From assembly GCF_014855495.1 (NCBI RefSeq), contig NZ_JACYFJ010000001.1, forward strand, positions 868,001-932,000: 64,000 nt of DNA, written 5' to 3'. Shown in pieces: positions 43,569-51,972 of the stretch. This DNA is from Euzebyella saccharophila (lineage in GTDB: Bacteria; Bacteroidota; Bacteroidia; Flavobacteriales; Flavobacteriaceae). Below the pieces are notes generated by a model that worked only from the letters and a program-made list of their open reading frames with translations, was not told the origin of the DNA and ran no database searches. A program made the position numbers and the translations under genes. The number at the start of each line of letters is the position of its first letter. The first letter of the stretch is position 1.

Positions 43569-44951
43569 ATGCCAAACCTTCTTATCATCGAAGATGACGC
43601 AGCGTTTTGTCAGATGTTGCAAAAGTTTTTAACGAAACGTGGATACGAGGTGGAGACTAGTTTTAACGCTCCTGATGCCAAACAAAAAATTCAGGATAAA
43701 ACTTTTGACCTCATACTTACCGATCTTCGTTTGCCAGATTACGACGGTATACAATTACTTACTGATATTAAATCCGTTAATCCTGCAACCCAAGTAATTT
43801 TAATGACTGGGTATGCAGAAGTTGGTTCTGCCGTAAATGCGATGAAAAAAGGGGCGTTTGATTATATCTCTAAACCCTTCACGCCTGATGAAATCGTGAT
43901 GGTTTTGGACAATGCCTTAAAAGTGCAGGTGCCAGCTCCCAAGATCATAGAAGAAGAACCAGAAGAGATTCAAGTAACAACAAAGAAATCCTCTTCTCCG
44001 GTCTTGGAAATGCAGCATAAAGGTGCTAAAGTTGTAAAAGGAATCAGTGAAGCCTCAAAAAAATTAGACGACTATGTAAAATTGGTGGCGCCTACTGATA
44101 TGTCTGTGCTTATTACTGGAGAAAGCGGTACGGGTAAAGAGGTAACTGCCAAAGCTATTCATGACAATAGTAAGCGTAAGGATTTTAACTTCATAGCTGT
44201 TGACTGCGGGGCCATTCCCAAAGAATTGGCCACCAGTGAATTTTTTGGTCATATTAAAGGAAGTTTTACCGGTGCCGTTGAAGATAAGGTAGGTAATTTT
44301 GAAGCTGCCAATAAAGGAACTTTGTTCTTGGATGAGGTGGGAAATCTTAGTTATGAAAACCAGATTCAGCTTTTAAGAGCGCTACAGGAACGAAAAATAA
44401 AAAGGGTAGGTAGTACCAAAGAAATTGATGTAGATGTACGAATCATCACCGCTACCAATGAAGATTTGACCGATGCTGTCGAAAAAGGTAATTTCAGGGA
44501 AGACCTTTATCACAGATTGAACGAATTTTCAATTGAAATACCTTCTTTAGAAGACCGTTTTGAAGATTTAATGCTGTTTGCAGAAAATTTTCTGGATAAG
44601 GCAAATGCCAGTTTAGACAAAAATGTGAAGGGTTTTTCCAAAGAAGTTTGGGAAGCCTTTCAACAATACCGCTGGCCCGGCAACTTGCGAGAATTGCAGA
44701 ATGTTATAAAAAGAGCCGTTTTGTTGACCGCAGGCAACGAAGTAGAAGTCACCGCCCTGCCGAAGGAAGTATTACAGCCACAGGAAAAACCCATGCCTAC
44801 AGAAGGTTTCTCTAAATCTGAATTTGAGAAGGAGCGTATTATCAAGGCCTTGAAAAAGACCAACTTTAATAAATCCAAAGCCGCAAAATTACTTCAGGTT
44901 ACCAGAAAGACCCTTTATAACAAAATCAACCACTATAATTTGGACTTGTAG
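43569..44951 (+). CDS. Sigma-54-dependent response regulator (NtrC type)
   Basis: 460 residues in three domains. The receiver (1-118) has the acidic pocket IIEDDAA and the phospho-acceptor Asp52 in LILTDLRLPDYDG. The AAA+ domain (about 150-375) has Walker A GESGTGKEVTAKAI, the sigma-54 contact loop in the variant form GSFTGA (canonical GAFTGA), Walker B TLFLDEVGNLS and the arginine finger region NFREDLYHRLNEF. A Fis-type HTH closes it (IIKALKKTNFNKSKAAKLLQVTRKTLYNKI). It converges with a hybrid kinase gene, overlapping by 26 bases; the two probably form one signalling system. The PepSY-like genes upstream are plausible targets. Confidence 0.93.
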   Translation: MPNLLIIEDDAAFCQMLQKFLTKRGYEVETSFNAPDAKQKIQDKTFDLILTDLRLPDYDGIQLLTDIKSVNPATQVILMTGYAEVGSAVNAMKKGAFDYISKPFTPDEIVMVLDNALKVQVPAPKIIEEEPEEIQVTTKKSSSPVLEMQHKGAKVVKGISEASKKLDDYVKLVAPTDMSVLITGESGTGKEVTAKAIHDNSKRKDFNFIAVDCGAIPKELATSEFFGHIKGSFTGAVEDKVGNFEAANKGTLFLDEVGNLSYENQIQLLRALQERKIKRVGSTKEIDVDVRIITATNEDLTDAVEKGNFREDLYHRLNEFSIEIPSLEDRFEDLMLFAENFLDKANASLDKNVKGFSKEVWEAFQQYRWPGNLRELQNVIKRAVLLTAGNEVEVTALPKEVLQPQEKPMPTEGFSKSEFEKERIIKALKKTNFNKSKAAKLLQVTRKTLYNKINHYNLDL

Positions 44952-47436
44952 CCAACCGCTCTTCCAATTCCCTTAACAGTTGTTTCACCTGTTGCTTTAG
45001 GATATCGTAAGACTCGTCCATCTCGCCCCAATCCATCGTATCTGCTTTGGCTAATTCCAGTTTTTCCAAAACTGCAACGCTTTTGGCAACTTTCAATTGC
45101 CTAAACATTGGAAGCATACGATGCGCAACTTGATTCACTTGCGGATAATCACGATAGCTCACCGTTTGGTCCAAAAGGGCCATATTGGTTTTGGTGTCGC
45201 TAACAAAAGTGGTCAATACTTCAAAAATGGCATCTTCATTTCTTCCAAGAAAGGAATGAATAATGTCAAGATTATACAATGAGGGAGTTGTTTTTTTCTC
45301 TTCTGATACTATGGTTTTTGGGGTGTGGGTAACGGGTTCTTTAGTTTCTTCTTCGGCCACAATTCCCATAAGTTTTAAAGTAGCTACCAGTTCTCCCTTT
45401 GTAAAAGGTTTTTGCAGTACTTGGGCAAATCCAACTCCCATATATGCCTCTGGACCAAGGTCTCTACGCCCTGTCATCGCAATTATGGGCTGGTTCTTAT
45501 AATGTTTGTACTTACCTGATTGTAGCTTTTTAAGTACTTCAAAACCGGTAACCTGAGGCATCTGAATATCGGTAAGCACCAGATCGTATGCCAAATGCGA
45601 ATCTTCTTCAATAGATAAAAAGTTGGTGTAGGTATGAACGGTAATGCCCATACTTTCTGCTAACTCCCTAAGCATATGCAGTAAGGCAGTGTCATCATCA
45701 ATAATGAGCATTCGTAATTTTGGGGCCATATAAGGCATGTTCTTATCAGCCTCCTTTACCTTGTTGGTAAGCGTTAAGGGAAGTTGTAAAGTAAAGGTGC
45801 TTCCTTTGCCCACTTCGCTTTCTAATAGCAGGGTTCCTTTTAACAGTTCTGCCAATTTTTTGGAGATTGTCAGTCCTAAACCATAGCCGCCAAATTTCTT
45901 TTCAGTATCCTTTTCCGCTTGGGTAAACTCTTTGAATATTAGATGTTGCTTGCTTTTGGCAATTCCAATTCCAGTGTCTGAAACTGATATATTCGCGCTT
46001 AATTCCTTGCCTTTGGCCCTATCTACTTTCGCCTCTACTTTAATATGGCCCTCTTCTGTAAATTTAAAGGCATTTCCTAGAAGATTGGTCAGTATCTGCC
46101 GTATTCTAAAAGGATCGCCCAATACGGTTTTTTCAAGCGCTGGGTCAATATTTAAGACTAACCTCAAGCCTTTATTTTTATGAAGCGCCTGTAGGTTTTC
46201 AGCAGTTTCTTGAATAAGATTGGCAGGTACAAAGGGTACTTTTTCTATGTTTAATTTTCCGGCTTCCAACTTGGAGAAGTCCAAAAGGTCGTTCACGAGG
46301 TTACCTACGTATTCCGATGCTGATTTTACATTCTTTACATAACCTTGCTGTTTGGCCGAAAGCTCCGTACTTTCCAATAGCTCAGAATAGCCTCCAATAG
46401 TGTTAAGGGGAGTCCTAAGATCATGGCTAACCGTAGAAATTAGCTGCTCCCTACTTCTTAGTAAGGATTCGGAGTATTTCTTTTCTCGTTCCAATTTGGC
46501 CCGGTAGGTTTGTACTTTCCAGTAATCCCTAGTTATGAGGAAGGAGAAAATGGCTACTATAAAAAAGCCCAGTAAGGCAGCAAAACCGGCTATTCGAGTG
46601 GTTTTTCGAAGGGTTTGTCTTTTTTTAAGGTTGTTGTTATAACTACTGGTTATTACTTCTTGCTCAAAGGCGTTGATGATATTCTGTAGTTGTTGCGATA
46701 ATTCGAGGTCATTTCTGCCCATTTCCATTTCTTTCTGTGCCAATGATCGCTGCGATCTCGAGTCGGCCAATTTCGCCTTTCGGATCATGTCTTTTGAAAC
46801 GTTCAGAATGGAATCTACATACGCTGAATTTTCAGCAGGATTCCCGTTTTTTGGTGTATTGCTACTGATAAGTGCCGCATATTCACGGAGCGATTGCTGA
46901 ACTTGGGGCGAGTATTTATCAAAATCGGTAAAAAGATTCTCGGCAGAAAACTTGCCGAACGACTCTTCTATTTTCTCAAACTCTTTTAGGGCCTTGTCAA
47001 GAGAATTATTATTGATACTTTTTACCTTTAATTTTCGCAATTCAGTGCTATTGGCAACCTTTTGTCTCAATAAAGTTTGAAGACTATCGAGAAGTCCTTT
47101 TGGTTCATCACCAGAGATATAATTTTTTAAAGTATCGATCTGTAGTTGAATGGAGTCTATTTTTTGGGTGTAAGCCTTAAAAGAAAGCTGATTGTTATTT
47201 TGTAGCGCAAGCTTTGATAAACTTTCGGCCTTGTATAGGTTGGTGACCAAGGCACTGGTACGAAGCAGTTTCTCATCATTGGTATCTTTGGTTTCGGTAG
47301 AAATGTAATTCTGAATTTCGGTGTAAATAAAATAACCAACACCAGCTGTCAGTAAGGCGAGTACCAAATAGCTTGTGACTATCTTAAGGGTAAATTTGTT
47401 CTTCGATCTTCCAGTTTCCGTTCCCATAGTATTCAA
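44926..47436 (-). CDS. Hybrid sensor histidine kinase with receiver and HPt
   Basis: 836 residues. One membrane helix (about 17-40) and a second (about 287-307, GFAALLGFFIVAIFSFLIT) frame a helical periplasmic sensor of about 245 residues. Then come HisKA with His338 in STVSHDLRTPLNTIGGYSEL, a HATPase domain (NLLGNAFKFTEEGHI, VSDTGIGIAKSKQHLIF, GYGLGLTISKKLAELL), a receiver (MLIIDDD, DLVLTDIQMPQVTGFEVLKK) and a C-terminal HPt domain with the motif VAHRMLPMFRQL. This is a full phosphorelay, so the last phosphate may pass to the sigma-54 regulator encoded on the other strand. Starts at Met1 or Met4 are equivalent. Confidence 0.92.
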   Translation of the reverse strand: MNTMGTETGRSKNKFTLKIVTSYLVLALLTAGVGYFIYTEIQNYISTETKDTNDEKLLRTSALVTNLYKAESLSKLALQNNNQLSFKAYTQKIDSIQLQIDTLKNYISGDEPKGLLDSLQTLLRQKVANSTELRKLKVKSINNNSLDKALKEFEKIEESFGKFSAENLFTDFDKYSPQVQQSLREYAALISSNTPKNGNPAENSAYVDSILNVSKDMIRKAKLADSRSQRSLAQKEMEMGRNDLELSQQLQNIINAFEQEVITSSYNNNLKKRQTLRKTTRIAGFAALLGFFIVAIFSFLITRDYWKVQTYRAKLEREKKYSESLLRSREQLISTVSHDLRTPLNTIGGYSELLESTELSAKQQGYVKNVKSASEYVGNLVNDLLDFSKLEAGKLNIEKVPFVPANLIQETAENLQALHKNKGLRLVLNIDPALEKTVLGDPFRIRQILTNLLGNAFKFTEEGHIKVEAKVDRAKGKELSANISVSDTGIGIAKSKQHLIFKEFTQAEKDTEKKFGGYGLGLTISKKLAELLKGTLLLESEVGKGSTFTLQLPLTLTNKVKEADKNMPYMAPKLRMLIIDDDTALLHMLRELAESMGITVHTYTNFLSIEEDSHLAYDLVLTDIQMPQVTGFEVLKKLQSGKYKHYKNQPIIAMTGRRDLGPEAYMGVGFAQVLQKPFTKGELVATLKLMGIVAEEETKEPVTHTPKTIVSEEKKTTPSLYNLDIIHSFLGRNEDAIFEVLTTFVSDTKTNMALLDQTVSYRDYPQVNQVAHRMLPMFRQLKVAKSVAVLEKLELAKADTMDWGEMDESYDILKQQVKQLLRELEERLATSPNYSG

Positions 47437-47558
47437 ATACGCTTACTAAAAATACGTATAGAACGCCCTTAGGGTTTATAACAAAGCGTTAATTATTGAA
47501 CTCAGAAGCAGGTTATGAAATTTTAAAAGTTTTGTTATGATATTAATCCATGCCAATC

Positions 47559-47566
47559 TATATTTG
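47559..47566 (+). promoter_or_regulatory. Promoter -7 box of the riboswitch-controlled receptor
   Basis: TATATTTG fits TAnnTTTG and lies directly before the riboswitch. A TTG (47532-47534) is found upstream but at a longer than usual distance. Confidence 0.5.
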
Positions 47567-47569
47567 CGG

Positions 47570-47703
47570 CATCTCAAAGGGGTGCTTTTTCCCGCAAGTG
47601 ATTTGCAAGTCTAGTTGGTCAAAATCGGACTTGAAGGTCTTAGAAGGAAAGGGCTGAGATTATACCCAAGGAACCTGGGCGGGTAATGCTGCCAAGGGAG
47701 GTG
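47570..47703 (+). promoter_or_regulatory. TPP riboswitch (THI element)
   Basis: The thi-box core is present: GGGGTGC at 47579-47585, GGGCTGAGATTATACCC (47651-47667) and GAACCTGGGCGGGTAATGCTGCC in the 3' part (47671-47693). The closing stem P1 can form between CATCTC (47570-47575) and GAGGTG (47698-47703). The right arm of P1 overlaps GGTGAA, which can pair instead with TTCACC (47709-47714), giving mutually exclusive structures. A perfect hairpin AAGTTTCC/GGAAACTT follows at 47730-47750. The TonB-dependent receptor starts at 47812, and thiamine pyrophosphate should repress it. Confidence 0.93.
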
Positions 47704-47811
47704 AAAGGTTCACCATTTGGAATTTCCATAAGTTTCCATGCAGGAAACTTAAAATCATGTGTAATTTTTAGAATAATGGCCCCTTTTATTCGAAACTAAA
47801 TTTTAGTTCGA

Positions 47812-50067
47812 ATGAAAATACTTTTTACCATTTTCAATTCTAAGCAATCGGTCCCAAGCGGCCATCCTGCCAAAATTTTAATTTGTAGGAGAGGTAGATT
47901 CAAGGGCTCATTCATTTTATTTTTCGCTTTGGGTCAATTTGCCTTCCTTTCAGCTCAGCAGCAACCTACCGATTCTCTTGAGGGTACCAAAGTGGTACTT
48001 GACGAGGTCTTGGTACAGGCCGTTAGGGTAACCAAAGAATCGCCGGTTACTTTTACCAATCTCAAGAAAGAGGAAATTGCCCCACGTAATCTAGGGCAAG
48101 ATATTCCCGTTCTAATGAATTTTTTGCCTGCGGTGGTGACAACCTCCGATGCCGGTGCGGGTGTGGGGTATACCGGAATTAGGGTACGTGGTAGTGATGC
48201 TACCCGTGTGAATGTAACCATCAACGGAATTCCGTACAACGATGCGGAGTCTCACGGTACGTTTTGGGTAAATATGCCCGATTTTGCATCGTCTACCGAA
48301 AGTCTGCAATTGCAACGTGGGGTGGGTACTTCTACTAATGGGGCAGGTGCTTTTGGCGCTAGTTTGAATTTGTTGACGGATGCATTCTCAGAAGAGGCAT
48401 ACGGTCAAATTTCTTCTTCCATAGGAAGTTTTAATACCCTCAGGAACAATATTAAGTTCAGTACAGGCCTTTTGAACGACCACGTGGAAATTTCAGGTAG
48501 ACTGTCTCGAATTACTTCCGATGGGTATATTGACAGGGCTTCCTCAGAGTTGGAGTCTTATTACCTACAAGCGGCCTATAAAGATGAAAACACCCTTTTA
48601 AAGGCCATTATTTTTGGGGGAAATGAGATTACCTATCAATCGTGGAACGGAATTGATTTGGCCACCATTGAATCCCGAGGTAGAACCTATAACTCCGCAG
48701 GTGCCTATACCGATGAAAACGGAAGAGAGCAGTTCTATGACAAGGAGGAAGATAATTACCGCCAAGACCATGCACAATTGTTGTGGAACCAAAAACTTTC
48801 GGAAAACTGGAGCACCAATGTGGCATTTCACTTCACGAATGGCCGCGGATACTTTGAGCAATTTAGGGAAGATGATGACTTTTCAACTTACGGATTGGAA
48901 ACTTTTGTTGTTGACGGGGAATTACAGAATACGACCGATTTGATTAGAAGAAGATGGTTGGATAATGAATTTTACGGTACCGTTTTTTCAGCTAACTACA
49001 ACAAAAATAAATGGGATGTTATCCTTGGCGGAGGTTGGAATTCCTATCAAGGAGCGCATTTTGGTGAGATTATCTGGGCGCGGTTTGCTTCCCAAAGTGA
49101 TATAAGAGACCGGTATTACGACAACGATTCAAACAAAAGTGATTTTAATCTGTATGCCAAGGCCAACTATGCGGTAAACAGTCAGTGGAGTTTGTTTGGA
49201 GATTTGCAATACCGAAGAGTAGGCTATTCAGCCAATGGCGAAGACACCGGTTTGGTAGATGATACTTTTCGTTTTTTCAACCCAAAAGCAGGTGTGGTTT
49301 TTGATCTGAACCGCAACAATAATTTTTATTTCAGTTATGCCTTTGCCAACCGTGAACCCAACCGAAATGATTATGAAAGCGGCAATCCCAAACCTGAACG
49401 TTTAAATGATTTTGAACTGGGATGGCGTTATATTTCACCAAAAATTCAATTGAATGCCAACGGGTACTACATGAGGTACAAAGATCAATTGGTGCTTACC
49501 GGTGAATTGAACGATGTGGGTGCTCCCCTTCGTGCCAATGTAGGCGATAGCTATCGCGCCGGTATTGAGCTGGATGCTAATTTTATGCTGGGTGATAAAT
49601 TTCGTTTAAGTCCAAATGTGGCTTTAAGTACCAACAAGAATGTTGATTTTGTGTTTCAAAGAGATGGGGAACTGGAAGATTTGGGCAATACCAACATCGC
49701 TTATTCTCCCAATGTGATTGCTGCCAACCGTTTTGCCTATATGCCTACAGACAATTTTCAAGTGTCTTTTTTGACCAAATTTGTGGGCAAGCAATATATG
49801 GGAAATATTGATTCCGAAAATTCTACTCTAGATTCCTATACGCAATCAGATTTGAATGTGCAGTACACCATAGATTTTAATAAGATACTCAAGAGTATCA
49901 CTTTTTCAGGTTTGGTCAACAATATTTTTGATGCGGATATCATTTCTAACGGGTATTTCTATACCTATGATGATGATTCAACCGGTTCCGTAATCACCTA
50001 TGATGGGGCAGGTTATTATCCGCAGGCAGGTATCAACTTCTTATTAGGGGCCACAGTACGCTTCTAG
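47812..50067 (+). CDS. Thiamine-regulated TonB-dependent receptor
   Basis: 751 residues. A signal sequence lies at about 31-48 (SFILFFALGQFAFLSAQ), preceded by a rather long basic N terminus. The plug domain reads VLDEVLVQAVRVTKESPVTFTNLKKEEI, DIPVLMNFLPAVVTTSDAGAGVGYTGIRVRGSDATRVNVTINGIPYNDAESHGTFWVNMPD, and the barrel runs to LLGATVRF. This corresponds to the Omr1-type receptor predicted to take up thiamine in Bacteroidota, a role that fits the TPP riboswitch just upstream. There is no carboxypeptidase-like N-terminal domain. The predicted inner-membrane transporter of the same pathway lies 9 kb away (38795-39433). Confidence 0.9.
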   Translation: MKILFTIFNSKQSVPSGHPAKILICRRGRFKGSFILFFALGQFAFLSAQQQPTDSLEGTKVVLDEVLVQAVRVTKESPVTFTNLKKEEIAPRNLGQDIPVLMNFLPAVVTTSDAGAGVGYTGIRVRGSDATRVNVTINGIPYNDAESHGTFWVNMPDFASSTESLQLQRGVGTSTNGAGAFGASLNLLTDAFSEEAYGQISSSIGSFNTLRNNIKFSTGLLNDHVEISGRLSRITSDGYIDRASSELESYYLQAAYKDENTLLKAIIFGGNEITYQSWNGIDLATIESRGRTYNSAGAYTDENGREQFYDKEEDNYRQDHAQLLWNQKLSENWSTNVAFHFTNGRGYFEQFREDDDFSTYGLETFVVDGELQNTTDLIRRRWLDNEFYGTVFSANYNKNKWDVILGGGWNSYQGAHFGEIIWARFASQSDIRDRYYDNDSNKSDFNLYAKANYAVNSQWSLFGDLQYRRVGYSANGEDTGLVDDTFRFFNPKAGVVFDLNRNNNFYFSYAFANREPNRNDYESGNPKPERLNDFELGWRYISPKIQLNANGYYMRYKDQLVLTGELNDVGAPLRANVGDSYRAGIELDANFMLGDKFRLSPNVALSTNKNVDFVFQRDGELEDLGNTNIAYSPNVIAANRFAYMPTDNFQVSFLTKFVGKQYMGNIDSENSTLDSYTQSDLNVQYTIDFNKILKSITFSGLVNNIFDADIISNGYFYTYDDDSTGSVITYDGAGYYPQAGINFLLGATVRF

Positions 50068-50090
50068 TTAGTTGACATTTTAATAGGGTG

Positions 50091-50122
50091 AAACCACTGG
50101 CCAAAAGGTTGGTGGTTTTTTT
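50091..50122 (+). terminator. Terminator of the thiamine receptor gene
   Basis: AAACCAC pairs with GTGGTTT, with wobble pairs continuing inwards, over a loop of AAAA; a T run follows. Confidence 0.7.
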
Positions 50123-50226
50123 GTTGATGGCTAAATAAAACTTAAGTTATAAGCTTATGCCCTGAATCTCAATAATTAATTTCCTATTTTCAAGAACTCA
50201 AAAAAATCAACTAAAACACTTTTAAA

Positions 50227-51213
50227 ATGGCATATACGGATACAAATACCATTCGCTGGGGAATTATTGGCTGCGGAGACGTAACCGAAGTAAAAAGCGG
50301 ACCTCCCTATCAAATGACCGAAGGTTTTGAATTGGTGGCCGTGATGCGCCGCAATGCCGAAAAAGCAGCTGATTATGCCCATAGACACAATGTGCCCAAG
50401 CACTACTCCAATGCCGAAGAGTTGATTGCGGATAATGACGTTGATGCCGTTTATATTGCGACCCCGCCAGATAGCCATAAGGAATATGCCTTAAAGGTGG
50501 CCGCAGCGGGCAAACCTTGCTGCATTGAAAAACCTTTGGCACCATCATATGAAGACAGTAAAGTGATTCTTGAAACATTTCAGAAAAAGGAGTTGCCCCT
50601 CTTTGTGGCCTACTATCGTAGAACCTTACCAAGGTTTTTGAAAGTGAAGGAATGGCTGGATGACGGAAAAATTGGAGAGGTAAGGCACATCAACTGGATG
50701 CTCAGTAAAACGCCAAGTGAAGTGGATAAAAGCGGAAAACACAATTGGAGAACGGATGCTTCCGTAGCACCTGGAGGTTATTTTGATGATTTGGCCAGTC
50801 ATGGCTTGGATTTGTTTGCCTATTTGTTCGGCAATTTTAAAGAAGTTTACGGCATTTCCCTTAATCAACAAGATTTGTATACGGCCAAGGATGCGATGAG
50901 CGGTACTTGGTTGCATGAAAACGGAATAACAGGTACGGGAGCCTGGAACTTTGGTTGTGACCGCCGAGAAGATTTGGTGGAAGTATATGGTAGCAAAGGA
51001 AAAATCAGCTTTGCCGTTTTTGAAGATCAAGAGGTGGTTCTAGTGAATGAGTCAGGAACTACGAAAGAGTTTATAGAACACCCTAAGCACGTACAGCAAT
51101 TTCATGTAGAAGCGCTCAAAAATGATTTGTTTCATAAGCAAATGCACCCATCTACTGGAGAAACGGCAACGTATACCAGTTGGGTGATGGATAAAATCTT
51201 GGGCAATCTTTAA
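50227..51213 (+). CDS. Gfo/Idh/MocA-family oxidoreductase
   Basis: 328 residues. The Rossmann domain starts TIRWGIIGCGDVTEVKSGP with the nucleotide-binding GxGxxT-like loop, followed by VDAVYIATPPDSHKEYALKVAAAGKPCCIEKPLAPS, where the EKP lysine of the family is found. The C-terminal domain has GGYFDDLASHGLDLFAYLFG with the His used in sugar and inositol dehydrogenases. It should oxidise a sugar, inositol or related substrate with NAD(P). No sugar-utilisation genes are nearby, so the substrate is unknown. It converges with the next gene by a 4-base overlap. Confidence 0.9.
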   Translation: MAYTDTNTIRWGIIGCGDVTEVKSGPPYQMTEGFELVAVMRRNAEKAADYAHRHNVPKHYSNAEELIADNDVDAVYIATPPDSHKEYALKVAAAGKPCCIEKPLAPSYEDSKVILETFQKKELPLFVAYYRRTLPRFLKVKEWLDDGKIGEVRHINWMLSKTPSEVDKSGKHNWRTDASVAPGGYFDDLASHGLDLFAYLFGNFKEVYGISLNQQDLYTAKDAMSGTWLHENGITGTGAWNFGCDRREDLVEVYGSKGKISFAVFEDQEVVLVNESGTTKEFIEHPKHVQQFHVEALKNDLFHKQMHPSTGETATYTSWVMDKILGNL

Positions 51214-51647
51214 TTAGTGATCACCACCACATTGCCACTAATGGTCGCTTGGTATTCCAATAAATTATAGTACCGGTTACCATCATCGGGCGTGTCTTTC
51301 TGTTGACCGGTAAAAAGATAATATTCATATCCGTCACAAGGGCAGGTAACGATTTGGCCGTCAAGTTCCATAGTAGAACAGTCGTTGGGTACATGGTTGG
51401 GACAACTTGCTTCAAAAGCCCGGTATTGATCAAAGTTGGATTTGATAACAAAAATGCCCTTGATACCAACTCCGGGAGTATCTATAAAAACGGCGTTGCC
51501 CAGATTGGTCAAGGGGCTGTATAGCGGTAGGTTCAAATTCATATCAAACCTAAAACCAATTTCTTGTAAATACGGGTTACGTGCCCCACGATCATTATCG
51601 CAGGAGAGTAAGCAAACCATAAGCAAAACACTAAAAAATCGCAACAT
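51210..51647 (-). CDS. Lipoprotein with degenerate Rieske-like fold
   Basis: 145 residues with a lipobox LLSC (Cys16). The mature part resembles a Rieske domain: NFDQYRAFEASCPNHVPNDC and GQIVTCPCDGYEYYLFTG. A true Rieske centre needs C-x-H...C-x2-H. Here the first site reads C-x2-H and the second CPCDGYE without the histidine, so a [2Fe-2S] cluster is unlikely or bound in another way. It is an envelope protein. Its promoter region is shared with the small hairpin element to the right. Confidence 0.72.
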   Translation of the reverse strand: MLRFFSVLLMVCLLSCDNDRGARNPYLQEIGFRFDMNLNLPLYSPLTNLGNAVFIDTPGVGIKGIFVIKSNFDQYRAFEASCPNHVPNDCSTMELDGQIVTCPCDGYEYYLFTGQQKDTPDDGNRYYNLLEYQATISGNVVVITN

Positions 51648-51697
51648 ATTGTAAGGTCAAAAACCGTTTTATACCGCAAATTTGACTAAAAATTGTT

Positions 51698-51757
51698 TAT
51701 ATTTGCGTTAAATCCTCTCTAAAAAAGCCGTCTAATTTCGGTCTAAGTAGAGGATTT
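51698..51757 (+). ncRNA. Candidate small RNA or leader hairpin before greA
   Basis: A good -7 box TATATTTG (51698-51705), with TTTG at 51681-51684, is followed at once by a hairpin unit: AAATCCTCT (51710-51718) pairs with AGAGGATTT (51749-51757), with an inner CCG/CGG pairing around 51729-51741, and then a T-rich tail. No frame starts in this segment. It looks like a short self-terminating transcript of about 50 bases, or an attenuator of the greA transcript 200 bases downstream. I do not recognise it as a known RNA family. Confidence 0.4.
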
Positions 51758-51760
51758 TTC

Positions 51761-51874
51761 TTATTTATTACTTTTATGGGTCCTGCCATTAGTGCGGCCA
51801 TGAAATCGAAGATTACTTTCACGGGCACTTAATAAACCGCTATCGATCAAGGCCTTGAATAAAACCAAGGACAT
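51761..51874 (-). CDS. Small open frame, 37 residues, possibly a truncated gene
   Basis: The minus-strand frame from 51874 reads MSLVLFKALIDSGLLSARES and continues NLRFHGRTNGRTHKSNK to the stop at 51761-51763. The frame is open upstream for a further eleven codons (including SNALLAHI) but meets a stop without another ATG, so a TTG start or a lost N terminus is possible. The composition (hydrophobic helix, then a basic RFHGRTNG tail) looks like a real protein. I cannot name the family. It lies opposite the greA leader. Confidence 0.4.
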   Translation of the reverse strand: MSLVLFKALIDSGLLSARESNLRFHGRTNGRTHKSNK

Positions 51875-51972
51875 GATGTGGGCCAAGAGTGCGTTTGACC
51901 GTGATTAGTTTTGCCTAATTTTCATGGAACTGATACTATTGGTGTTTGCCCTATGTATAAAACGAACATATT

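Noticed and set aside
51776-51832. Short plus-strand frame MGPAISAAMKSKITFTGT before greA
   Set aside because: Only 18 codons and opposite a better minus-strand frame; no support for translation.
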